NCBI GenBank assembly: GCA_002425415.1
Contig: DIMG01000014.1
Location: 1 to 25,577, forward strand
From: Micavibrio sp. UBA5572
Lineage (GTDB): Bacteria > Pseudomonadota > Alphaproteobacteria > Micavibrionales > Micavibrionaceae
Direction: 5' to 3'
DNA length: 25,577 nt
Under the pieces are notes generated by a model. The model was not told where the DNA came from, searched no databases, and was given only the letters and a program-made list of their open reading frames with translations. The translations under genes were made by a program, and so were the position numbers. Position 1 is the stretch's first letter; each line of letters opens with the position of its first letter. Shown here in pieces: positions 15,482-22,649 of this stretch.

Positions 15482-15505
15482 GCAGAAAAGTGAAAGGAAA
15501 ACACC

Positions 15506-16075
15506 ATGAAACATGGACTGAAACAACGTAAATTAAATCGCACCAGCTCTCACCGCAAGGCATTGTTCTCAAACATGTCCGCAGCGTTAATTAAGCACGA
15601 ACAAATTATCACCACAGTGCCGAAAGCAAAAGAACTTCGCCCATTCGTTGAAAAATTGGTGACTTTGGGTAAAAAAGGAACATTGGCGGATCGCCGTGCT
15701 GCTTTCGCTATTCTGCGTGATGACGCCATGGTCGCAAAACTTTTTGACGCATTGGCAAAACGGTATGCGGATCGCCCAGGTGGATACACCCGCGTTCTGA
15801 AGGCTGGTTTCCGCTATGGTGATGCAGCCCCGATCGCGATTATCGAATTTGTTGATCGTGACCCGTCTGCAAAAGGCAAAGACAGCGGTCCTGATTTTTC
15901 ACAGGATAACGCAGTCGCAGCAGGTCAGGCAGATGAAACATCCGTTCCAAAAGAAGCGGTAAAAAAAGCCAACAAGAAAAAAACTGAAAAAGCAGAAGAC
16001 GCTCCAGCTTCTGAGGAAAAGCCAAAGAAAAAGGCAGCTCCGAAAAAGAAAAAAGCTGAAGATAAAGCCGAATAA
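15506..16075 (+). CDS. rplQ: 50S ribosomal protein L17 with long charged tail
   Basis: L17 is a large-subunit protein near the tunnel exit. The conserved body covers residues 1 to about 118: MKHGLKQRKLNRTSSHRKAL, PKAKELRPFVEKLVTLGKKG and GGYTRVLKAGFRYGDAAPIAIIE. The protein has 189 residues against 127 in E. coli. The remaining 70 or so residues are low complexity, first polar and acidic, then alternating Lys and Glu/Ala blocks (KKANKKKTEKAED, KPKKKAAPKKKKAED). GAAAGGAAAAC precedes the ATG. A strong terminator follows the stop by 5 nt. Confidence 0.97.
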   Translation: MKHGLKQRKLNRTSSHRKALFSNMSAALIKHEQIITTVPKAKELRPFVEKLVTLGKKGTLADRRAAFAILRDDAMVAKLFDALAKRYADRPGGYTRVLKAGFRYGDAAPIAIIEFVDRDPSAKGKDSGPDFSQDNAVAAGQADETSVPKEAVKKANKKKTEKAEDAPASEEKPKKKAAPKKKKAEDKAE

Positions 16076-16080
16076 GATCA

Positions 16081-16112
16081 AAAAAACCCCGCCCAACAGC
16101 GGGGTTTTTTTA
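16081..16112 (+). terminator. Intrinsic terminator after rplQ
   Basis: A 12-bp perfect stem (AAAAAACCCCGC/GCGGGGTTTTTT) with a 6-nt loop CCAACA is followed by further T. The flanking A and T runs would allow it to act on both strands. It ends the ribosomal-rpoA cluster. Confidence 0.93.
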
Positions 16113-16130
16113 TATCGATTCTTCCCTTCC

Positions 16131-16161
16131 TGTCATTGCGAGCGTCAGCGAAGCAATCCAG
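16131..16161. repeat. Half copy of a TGTCATTGCGAG-type dispersed repeat
   Basis: The 31 nt begin TGTCATTGCGAGCG and end GCGAAGCAATCCAG. This matches a dispersed intergenic repeat family that I recognise from several bacterial groups, where full units are long inverted repeats. Here only the left arm is clear, with a short inner dyad ATTGC/GCAAT. The expected right arm (CTGGATTGC...GACA) is missing; a TCCTCC/GGAGGA pair follows at 16163-16191. It lies between the rplQ terminator and the promoter of the next gene. Confidence 0.6.
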
Positions 16162-16262
16162 TTCCTCCTTCCTTTCTATCACTCAGGAGGACAGGTTTGA
16201 TTTATGGTGTTTTTCCGACATCGCACAGGCTAAACAATCACTTTTCCATAGTAATTATTTTC

Positions 16263-16291
16263 TTGCATTAAGATATAGGGAGGTATATAGT
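16263..16291 (+). promoter_or_regulatory. Promoter of the glycine-zipper lipoprotein gene
   Basis: TTGCAT at 16263-16268 and TATAGT at 16286-16291 are spaced by 17 nt. Transcription would begin near 16298, about 40 nt before the ATG. Lying after the rplQ terminator, it makes the gene an independent unit. Confidence 0.65.
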
Positions 16292-16337
16292 CCCGACCAG
16301 TTTCCAAAGGATTTTAAAAACAATATCGAGGTGTGCC

Positions 16338-16985
16338 ATGTCTAATTCCAATTCTCCCAAAAGAGCGAGTCTACCAAGTCTTGCAGCTGTAGCTTTCGCC
16401 ACTGCCGTAGGCGGTTGTGCAAACTTTGACCAAATGTATGGGGCAAATACAAGAACAGAAAACAGGCCTGAAAATACCGGTATAGCACAATATGCTTCTG
16501 AAGCTTGTCGTAGAGCAGAAGTTGAGGTTGTTCCATACGGAGATTATTACCGGAATCGTGGCTATTACTCTCGACAAAGGTATTCGGCATTCAATCGTGC
16601 CTTTGGTGGGAATAGAACGTTTCAGAATGCGTATACAGTCACATCTCAAAATGGGCAGCCCTATGTTTTGGTATCTGATCGCACAGAAAGCAGCCTCTTC
16701 CAGCTTGCGGGTCTAGTAGCTGGTGTTGCTATTGCCGCTCCTAATAGTCGTGGAGGGCATCGCTATCGCAACAATAACGTATCAGACGCGGCAAAAACAG
16801 TTGCAGGAGCGGTCATAGGAGCTGTTGCGGGAGGAATTGCTTCTGATGCAGTAAATATACGTGCCCGCGAATCTTTCGATCGGTGCAGATACGACGTACA
16901 AATGGGAGCCTATGATGTTTATCGTGATGAAAATCGATATAGACAACCCAATCCAGCGGAATCGCGTTTTGGTTTCTCACGCTAA
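16338..16985 (+). CDS. Putative glycine-zipper lipoprotein, function unknown
   Basis: I do not recognise the family. The 215-residue product has an N-terminal export signal with a lipobox-like AVGGC ending at Cys27, so it is probably a lipid-anchored envelope protein. The middle is rich in Tyr, Arg and Asn. Two small-residue hydrophobic stretches, AGLVAGVAIAAP near 124-135 and AGAVIGAVAGGIASDAV near 156-172, have glycine-zipper spacing, as in OmpA-associated and SlyB-like surface lipoproteins. Two further cysteines (57 and 183) could form a disulfide. GAGGTG at 16328-16333 is the ribosome binding site, and the gene has its own promoter and terminator. Assignment beyond a glycine-zipper lipoprotein would be guesswork. 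Confidence 0.8.
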   Translation: MSNSNSPKRASLPSLAAVAFATAVGGCANFDQMYGANTRTENRPENTGIAQYASEACRRAEVEVVPYGDYYRNRGYYSRQRYSAFNRAFGGNRTFQNAYTVTSQNGQPYVLVSDRTESSLFQLAGLVAGVAIAAPNSRGGHRYRNNNVSDAAKTVAGAVIGAVAGGIASDAVNIRARESFDRCRYDVQMGAYDVYRDENRYRQPNPAESRFGFSR

Positions 16986-17010
16986 TATAGTTTCTTAATA
17001 TATAACCTCG

Positions 17011-17053
17011 AAAAACCCCGCCCGACTTTATATAAGCTGACGGGGTTTTTTAT
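17011..17053 (+). terminator. Intrinsic terminator after the lipoprotein gene
   Basis: A 10-bp stem AAAAACCCCG/CGGGGTTTTT encloses a 20-nt loop and continues into TTTA. Its left arm and first loop bases (AAAAACCCCGCCC) are identical to those of the rplQ terminator about 930 bases upstream. Confidence 0.8.
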
Positions 17054-17072
17054 TTGTCAAATCTTCCCGCCT

Positions 17073-17160
17073 CTGGCAATGTAAAAACATGCAAGATTGC
17101 CGCTTTGCCAGTATTCGAATGATTCACCAGACCCGCTAAAAAAATAGCGTGAGTCGGGTT
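17073..17160 (+). promoter_or_regulatory. Hairpin-rich ileS leader
   Basis: Between the terminator and ileS are several inverted repeats. CTGGCAA (17073-17079) can pair with TTGCCAG (17105-17111); the overlapping GGCAAT (17075-17080) can pair instead with ATTGCC at 17096-17101 or 17165-17170. CGCTA/TAGCG (17134-17149) with an A6 loop competes with ACCCG/CGGGT (17131-17159). No T-box features are seen. A good promoter is not obvious: TTGCCT (17166-17171) with AATAAC (17189-17194) is weak. Confidence 0.3.
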
Positions 17161-17244
17161 TCCCATTGCCTCCAAATTTGCTAGAACAAATAACACTCTG
17201 CCGCCCGAAATAAAATGCGCAGACCCTATGAACGAGTAGATGAC

Positions 17245-20139
17245 ATGACCGAACAAACGTCCAATGCCGAATTTTACAAGCAAACAGTTTTTCTGCCCAA
17301 AACAGAATTTCCAATGCGCGCAGGATTGCCGCAAAAAGAACCGGAAATTTTAAAAGCATGGCAATCCCAAAACCTTTATAAAAAATTGCGGGAAGCATCC
17401 AAAGGACGTGACAAATGGGTGCTGCATGATGGCCCCCCTTACGCCAATGGCGATATTCATATCGGCCACGCCGAAAACAAAATTTTGAAAGACGTGATTG
17501 TCCGCTATCGTCAGATGGCAGGCTTTGATGCACCCTATGTTCCGGGATGGGATTGCCACGGCCTGCCGATTGAATGGAAGATCGAAGAGCAATACCGCGC
17601 CAAAGGATTAAACAAAGACGAAGTTGAAATCTTGAAATTCCGTCAGGAATGCCGCGACTTCGCACAAAAATGGGTTGATATTCAATCTGGAGAATTCCAA
17701 AGACTAGGGATTAATGGCGATTGGGATAACCCGTATCTGACCATGACCAAACATGCAGAAAGCCGCATCGTGGGTGAGATCCATAAATTTCTGATGAACG
17801 GTTTGTTATACAAAGGCGTCAAACCAGTGATGTGGTCAGTGGTTGAAAAAACCGCCCTAGCCGAAGCTGAAGTTGAATATCAGGATCATAAATCCATCAC
17901 CATCTGGGTTAAATTTCCGGTGGTAAAATCATCAACGCCGGAATTGGATGGCGCAAAAATTGTTATCTGGACGACAACCCCTTGGACAATGCCGTCCAAC
18001 CGTGGCATCGCTTGCGGTGAAGACATTGAATACGCGGTCTATACCGTGCATGAAGTCGGAGGTGACAGCCGCGCACAAGTGGGAGAAAAACTGGTGGTGG
18101 CACGGTCATTGGCTGACGCTGTCAAAGACCAATCCAAAATCACACAGTGGAGCGAAGGCACAATTCTAAACGGCGCAAAAATCGTCAAGACGATTTGTGC
18201 GCATCCGCTGCGTGGGCAAGGGTATGACTTTGATGTTCCTGTTTTGAATGCGGACTTTGTCGCTGAAGATACCGGAACGGGCTTTGTGCATATCGCACCG
18301 AGCCACGGCGAAGATGACTTTTATCTTGGCAAAGCAGCAGGTCTTGAAATCACCGACAACATCAATGATGACGGAACATTCAAAAATCACGTGCCGTTAT
18401 TTGCAGGACTTGAGGTTTATACCCAAAAAGGCGAAATGGGACAGGGCAATTTTGCACCACTCAAGGCCATCGATGATGCAGGGAATTTGCTGGCCAAAGG
18501 ATCAATCCGTCACGAATACCCGCATAGCTGGCGGTCAAAAGCTCCGGTGATTTTCCGCACCACGCCGCAATGGTTTATTGCCATGGATAGGGAAGAATCT
18601 GGATCAACACTCCGCGCACGCGCACTTCAGGCGATCAAGGACACGGATTGGTATCCCGCCGCCGGAGAAAACCGGATCACCGCAATGATTGCCGGACGAC
18701 CCGATTGGTGTATCTCGCGCCAACGCGCATGGGGTGTGCCCATCGCATTATTTCTGGATAAAAAAACCGGTCAACCATTGAAAGATGACGCGGTCAACAA
18801 ACGCATTCAGGATATTTTTGAAACGGAGGGCTCGGATGCATGGTTTGCCCGTCCCGCATCTGATTTCTTGGGTAATGCTTATAACGCAGAAAATTTCGAT
18901 CAGGTATTTGATGTGGTGGATGTCTGGTTTGAATCCGGTTGCACCCACGCTTTCGTCATGGAAGACCGCGAAGACGGGGTTTGGCCTGCTGACTTGTATC
19001 TGGAAGGCTCTGACCAACACCGTGGCTGGTTCCACTCATCCCTTCTGGAGTCTTGCGGATCTCGTGGAAAAGCTCCGTATAAATCGGTTCTAACCCACGG
19101 ATTTGTACTGGATGAAAAAGGTTATAAAATGTCGAAATCTGTCGGCAACACAGTTGACCCTTTGGAAGTCATGAAAGAATTCGGCGCAGACATATTGCGT
19201 TTGTGGACGATGACTGCCGATTATTCATCCGATGTCCGCATTGGCAAAGACGCGCTGAAATCTTCCAGTGATTTATATCGCCGCATTCGGAATACATTCC
19301 GTTTTCTTCTCGGGGCTTTGGAAGGCTTCACATTGGAAGAGAAACTGGATGAAGCAGATTACGCGAAAATGCCGGAATTGGAACGTCTGGTTCTGCATTG
19401 GTTGAAAGAATCCGATCTGGAATTGCAAGACTGTCTGGCAAACCATGATTATAATCGCCTGATGCAAAGCTTGCACCATTTTTGCTCCAATGAATTGTCA
19501 TCATTCTATTTTGACATCCGCAAAGACCGTTTGTATTGCGATCGTCCCGACGGGTTTGAACGCCGTGCCTGCCGCACTGTTCTTTATCATGCCTTTGAAT
19601 GTCTGGTGACATGGTTTGCTCCGGTCTTGAGCTTTACAACTGAAGAAACATGGTCGCTGCGGCCAAAAGGATTATGGGATGATATTCCAAGTATCCATTT
19701 CAAAACCTTTCCTGTTTTGCCAAATGCATGGCTTGACGCAGAACTTGATAAAAAATGGCAAACGGCTCGTGAGATTCGCCGCGTCGTTCTGGGGGCGTTG
19801 GAACCAAAACGGGCAGATAAGACAATCGGATCCTCTTTGGAAGCCCACCCGAAAATTTTTATCACAGAAAAATTGTCAGGCGATCTTCAGGGAATTGATT
19901 TGGCTGAACTGTGCATTACATCACAAGTAACAGTGATAGTGGATAAAGCCCAGAGTGGGACATTCCAATTACCCGATGTGAAAGATGTGTCCGTAGAATT
20001 TGCTTTGGCTGAAGGAAAGAAATGTGAACGCTGCTGGAAAATATTACCCGAAGTCGGAACGGATAAAGACTATCCCGATCTGTCTTTGCGTGATGCAGAC
20101 GCGGTTCGCTATTACCAACAAAAACAAAAGGCAGCCTGA
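17245..20139 (+). CDS. ileS: Isoleucyl-tRNA synthetase with incomplete C-terminal zinc knuckle
   Basis: This class I synthetase charges tRNA-Ile. The 964-residue product has PPYANGDIHIGH with HIGH at 72-75, the CP1 editing domain including WTTTPWTMPSNRGIACG, and KMSKS at 628-632. An anticodon-binding domain and a C-terminal zinc-ribbon region follow. In that last part the first knuckle CERC is present (Cys927, Cys930), but the second, normally CxxC, reads SLRD (Ser947, Asp950). The frame is open from an ATG at 17215, but MTEQTSNAEFYKQTVFLPKT matches the family start better, so 17245 is chosen; neither start has a strong ribosome binding site. lspA follows after 3 nt. Confidence 0.95.
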   Translation: MTEQTSNAEFYKQTVFLPKTEFPMRAGLPQKEPEILKAWQSQNLYKKLREASKGRDKWVLHDGPPYANGDIHIGHAENKILKDVIVRYRQMAGFDAPYVPGWDCHGLPIEWKIEEQYRAKGLNKDEVEILKFRQECRDFAQKWVDIQSGEFQRLGINGDWDNPYLTMTKHAESRIVGEIHKFLMNGLLYKGVKPVMWSVVEKTALAEAEVEYQDHKSITIWVKFPVVKSSTPELDGAKIVIWTTTPWTMPSNRGIACGEDIEYAVYTVHEVGGDSRAQVGEKLVVARSLADAVKDQSKITQWSEGTILNGAKIVKTICAHPLRGQGYDFDVPVLNADFVAEDTGTGFVHIAPSHGEDDFYLGKAAGLEITDNINDDGTFKNHVPLFAGLEVYTQKGEMGQGNFAPLKAIDDAGNLLAKGSIRHEYPHSWRSKAPVIFRTTPQWFIAMDREESGSTLRARALQAIKDTDWYPAAGENRITAMIAGRPDWCISRQRAWGVPIALFLDKKTGQPLKDDAVNKRIQDIFETEGSDAWFARPASDFLGNAYNAENFDQVFDVVDVWFESGCTHAFVMEDREDGVWPADLYLEGSDQHRGWFHSSLLESCGSRGKAPYKSVLTHGFVLDEKGYKMSKSVGNTVDPLEVMKEFGADILRLWTMTADYSSDVRIGKDALKSSSDLYRRIRNTFRFLLGALEGFTLEEKLDEADYAKMPELERLVLHWLKESDLELQDCLANHDYNRLMQSLHHFCSNELSSFYFDIRKDRLYCDRPDGFERRACRTVLYHAFECLVTWFAPVLSFTTEETWSLRPKGLWDDIPSIHFKTFPVLPNAWLDAELDKKWQTAREIRRVVLGALEPKRADKTIGSSLEAHPKIFITEKLSGDLQGIDLAELCITSQVTVIVDKAQSGTFQLPDVKDVSVEFALAEGKKCERCWKILPEVGTDKDYPDLSLRDADAVRYYQQKQKAA

Positions 20140-20142
20140 TCC

Positions 20143-20754
20143 GTGCAAAGGGTAATCGCTCTTCTTTTAATTGCAGCACTGGCACTGATCGATCAGGTCA
20201 GTAAATGGTGGGTGATTGAGGTCTTTTTTCGTCCCCGCATTTTTGAAGCCGATGGCCAGAGCTTGAATTTTATGGAATGGCTGACGACTTTGCCGCAACA
20301 GAAATTCCCACCTGCACGCTTTGCATGGGGTGAATATTTCAACATGGTCATGGTCTGGAATGAAGGGATCAGTTTTGGTATGCTAGCCAACGGTCAAGAA
20401 ATGATGCCGATGATTTTATCGGCCTCCGCTTTTTTGCTGGCACTGGGCTTGTTGGTGTGGTTGTGGCGCACGCCGCATATAACAACGGCGCTCCCTTTGG
20501 CGATGGTGATCTCTGGGGCTTTGGCAAATATCTGGGATCGCCTGCGGTTCGGCGCAGTCGCAGATTTTATAGATTTCCACATTGGCGATTGGCACTATCC
20601 GGCATTTAATCTGGCTGATTCTTGCATCGTTGTGGGCGTGCTCTGGCTGGCCTTTGATGGGATTGTTCTCGAGGCCAAACGCCTCAGAGCAGGAGAAGAA
20701 GTCGAAAAAGAAAATGAAATCAAAACTTCAGGTCAAGGGACTCGTCATGAATAA
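20143..20754 (+). CDS. lspA: Lipoprotein signal peptidase
   Basis: LspA is an inner-membrane aspartyl protease that removes signal peptides from prolipoproteins after diacylglycerol transfer. The 203-residue product has four hydrophobic segments. Conserved parts are ALIDQVSKWWV near residue 15, NEGISFGM near 73, GALANIWDRLRFGAVADFIDF with catalytic Asp141, and FNLADS with catalytic Asp159. A charged tail of about 25 residues follows the last membrane segment. The start is GTG, 3 nt after ileS. Its end overlaps the next gene by 8 nt. That next gene encodes a lipoprotein, which would be one of its substrates. Confidence 0.96.
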   Translation: MQRVIALLLIAALALIDQVSKWWVIEVFFRPRIFEADGQSLNFMEWLTTLPQQKFPPARFAWGEYFNMVMVWNEGISFGMLANGQEMMPMILSASAFLLALGLLVWLWRTPHITTALPLAMVISGALANIWDRLRFGAVADFIDFHIGDWHYPAFNLADSCIVVGVLWLAFDGIVLEAKRLRAGEEVEKENEIKTSGQGTRHE

Positions 20755-21271
20755 AAAAAATGGAATGATTTTGCTAATGTCAGCCTGCACAATCTTAACG
20801 CTTCCAGCCTGTGAAACCACCAAGGAAAAAATGGGCTTAACCCGTCATACGCCGGATGAATTTATGGTGATGAAACGCGCCCCGCTTGAAATGCCCGATG
20901 ACATGAAATCCTTGCCAAAACCACGGCCAGGTTTATCGCGCCCTCAAGAAGTAGAAGCCACCCTGCAAGCCAAGCAAGCCATTATGGGTGGTGAGGTCAC
21001 AAAATCTGTAACCCCATCCGGCGCGGAACAAAAATTACTGGCAAAAGCAGGCGCACAAAATACAAATAATGACATCCGTACGATCGTCAATAAAGAAGCC
21101 GTAGACGGTGAAAAAGACACGCGTCCGGTCATTAAAAAATTATTGAATATTGGCGATGATACTCCTGCGGCCACGATTCTTGATCCTACAAAAGAAGCCG
21201 AGCGTATCCAGAATAATAAAAAGGCGGGGTCGCCTGTCACAACAGGAAAAACACCGACACTTCAGGAGTAA
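20747..21271 (+). CDS. BamF-like lipoprotein (DUF3035 family)
   Basis: The 174-residue product has a signal peptide ending in the lipobox LPAC with Cys22. The segment TPDEFMVMKRAPLEMPDDM follows, then PKPRPGLSRPQE. This PDEF..RAPL..P pattern, next to lspA and two M16 genes, identifies the alphaproteobacterial DUF3035 family. It includes BamF of Caulobacter, a non-essential partner of the outer-membrane BAM complex. The frame is open from 20582 inside lspA, but the AAGGGA at 20735-20740 and the signal peptide support 20747, overlapping the lspA end by 8 nt. The C-terminal half is low complexity and poorly conserved. The function is by family analogy. Confidence 0.85.
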   Translation: MNKKNGMILLMSACTILTLPACETTKEKMGLTRHTPDEFMVMKRAPLEMPDDMKSLPKPRPGLSRPQEVEATLQAKQAIMGGEVTKSVTPSGAEQKLLAKAGAQNTNNDIRTIVNKEAVDGEKDTRPVIKKLLNIGDDTPAATILDPTKEAERIQNNKKAGSPVTTGKTPTLQE

Positions 21272-21278
21272 GGCAATA

Positions 21279-22649
21279 ATGAAAATAAAAAACTATTTAT
21301 TGTCATTGGGGTTGTCATGCGCCGTATTATTTTCTGGTTCTGCCAATGCGGAAATTCCGAAAGTCTTTGGCGCAAAAACAGCCACATTGGAAAACGGTAT
21401 GCAAGTGGTGGTCATTGAAAACCATCGCGCACCTGTTGTGACGCACATGCTGTGGTATCAGGTCGGATCTGCTGATGAACCAAAGGGCGATGGTGTATCA
21501 GGAGCCGCACATTTTCTTGAACACCTGATGTTTAAAGGCAGCAAGGCCATCAAGCCAGGCGAGTTTTCAAAACTGATCCGCAATATCGGTGGAAACGATA
21601 ATGCGTTCACCAGTTGGGATTACACCGCCTTTTTTCAGACAATCCCATCGAAATACTTGCCGCAAGTCATGGCTTTGGAAGCCGACCGCATGATTAACTT
21701 GTCTTTGAAAGATAAGGATATTGAATCAGAACGGGATGTCATTATCGAAGAACGCCGCATGCGCACAGATAATGATCCCCAGGCTTTGTTTATGGAACAA
21801 TTACGGACGGAACTTTATCCCAATACAGTTTACGCCGAACCAATTATCGGCTGGCGGGATGAAATGCCGTTGCTGCAACGCTCTCATGTCATGGACTATT
21901 ACAAAACATGGTACACACCTGCCAACGCGATTTTGGTCGTATCCGGTGATGCGGCGTTTAAAGATGTTCTCGAACAGGCAAAAAAAACATACGGCCTTAT
22001 TCCATCCCATAAATTTCCCGAACATATTCGCCCTCGCGCGCCGGATTTTAACTCTTCCATACGCCTGACTCTTCATCATAACGATGTTCGTCAACCAATT
22101 TTGTATAAAGCATGGTTGGTACCGTCCTTTATGGAAGACAAGCAGACCTATTTTAACCTTGAGGTTCTAACCGAAACGCTTTCGGGTGGTGCTGCAACAA
22201 AATTATATCAAGCCTTGGTTGTTGACCGTAAAAAGGCAACATCAATCAGCCTGTCATATGATGGCGATGCACGCGGACACGGGGCTTTATGGCTTTACGC
22301 GATACCCGCCCCGACCGTCAGCATGGACGATCTGGAAAAGGAAATCGATATTGTATTTCGCGAAGTGGTCGGCAACGGCATTGATGTCGATGATGTAGAA
22401 AAATCAAAACGCAGAATGATTGATCGGGCATTATTTGCCAGAGACAGCGTAACAGGCCCCGCTATGGTGATTGGCCAAGCCCTTGCAATAGGAGCAACTC
22501 TGGATGATGTTGAAAGCTGGCCACAAAAAATTGACAGCGTAACGCGCGAAGATGTTCAAACGGCCTTTGACATCTATCTTCATCCGGTGACACCAAAACG
22601 TGTTCCGGTGACGGGAATTTTATTGCCAGCAGAAACAGAAGAAAGATGA
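21279..22649 (+). CDS. Exported M16 zinc peptidase, catalytic subunit
   Basis: This is a pitrilysin-family (M16) metallopeptidase. The 456-residue product has a signal peptide of about 24 residues ending SANA, then the inverted zinc motif HFLEH (His78, Glu81, His82). The third ligand, Glu158, lies in ERDVIIEER. The active site therefore looks complete. Two M16 domains fit the length. The frame is open from 21150, but the AGGAG at 21264-21268 and the signal peptide place the start at 21279. It overlaps the next M16 gene by 4 nt (ATGA), so the two are probably made in equal amounts and act as a periplasmic heterodimer. Confidence 0.93.
   Translation: MKIKNYLLSLGLSCAVLFSGSANAEIPKVFGAKTATLENGMQVVVIENHRAPVVTHMLWYQVGSADEPKGDGVSGAAHFLEHLMFKGSKAIKPGEFSKLIRNIGGNDNAFTSWDYTAFFQTIPSKYLPQVMALEADRMINLSLKDKDIESERDVIIEERRMRTDNDPQALFMEQLRTELYPNTVYAEPIIGWRDEMPLLQRSHVMDYYKTWYTPANAILVVSGDAAFKDVLEQAKKTYGLIPSHKFPEHIRPRAPDFNSSIRLTLHHNDVRQPILYKAWLVPSFMEDKQTYFNLEVLTETLSGGAATKLYQALVVDRKKATSISLSYDGDARGHGALWLYAIPAPTVSMDDLEKEIDIVFREVVGNGIDVDDVEKSKRRMIDRALFARDSVTGPAMVIGQALAIGATLDDVESWPQKIDSVTREDVQTAFDIYLHPVTPKRVPVTGILLPAETEER

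Noticed and set aside
14526..15572. Minus-strand frame of 348 codons opposite rpoA
   Set aside because: It is opposite rpoA and the start of rplQ, has no recognisable motif, and has a Phe/His/Arg-rich composition typical of antisense shadows.
16136..16345. Open frame of 69 codons between rplQ and the lipoprotein gene
   Set aside because: It starts inside the dispersed repeat, has no ribosome binding site, and covers the promoter of the next gene.
17215..17244. Earlier in-frame ATG for ileS
   Set aside because: The ten extra residues (MRRPYERVDD) are not typical of IleS and no ribosome binding site precedes that ATG; the choice is not certain because the 17245 start also has a weak site.
20582..20746. 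Longer start for the BamF-like lipoprotein
   Set aside because: It would bury the lipoprotein signal peptide and overlaps lspA; AAGGGA and the lipobox place the start at 20747.
21150..21278. Longer start for the first M16 gene
   Set aside because: It overlaps the BamF-like gene out of frame and would hide the signal peptide that begins at 21279.
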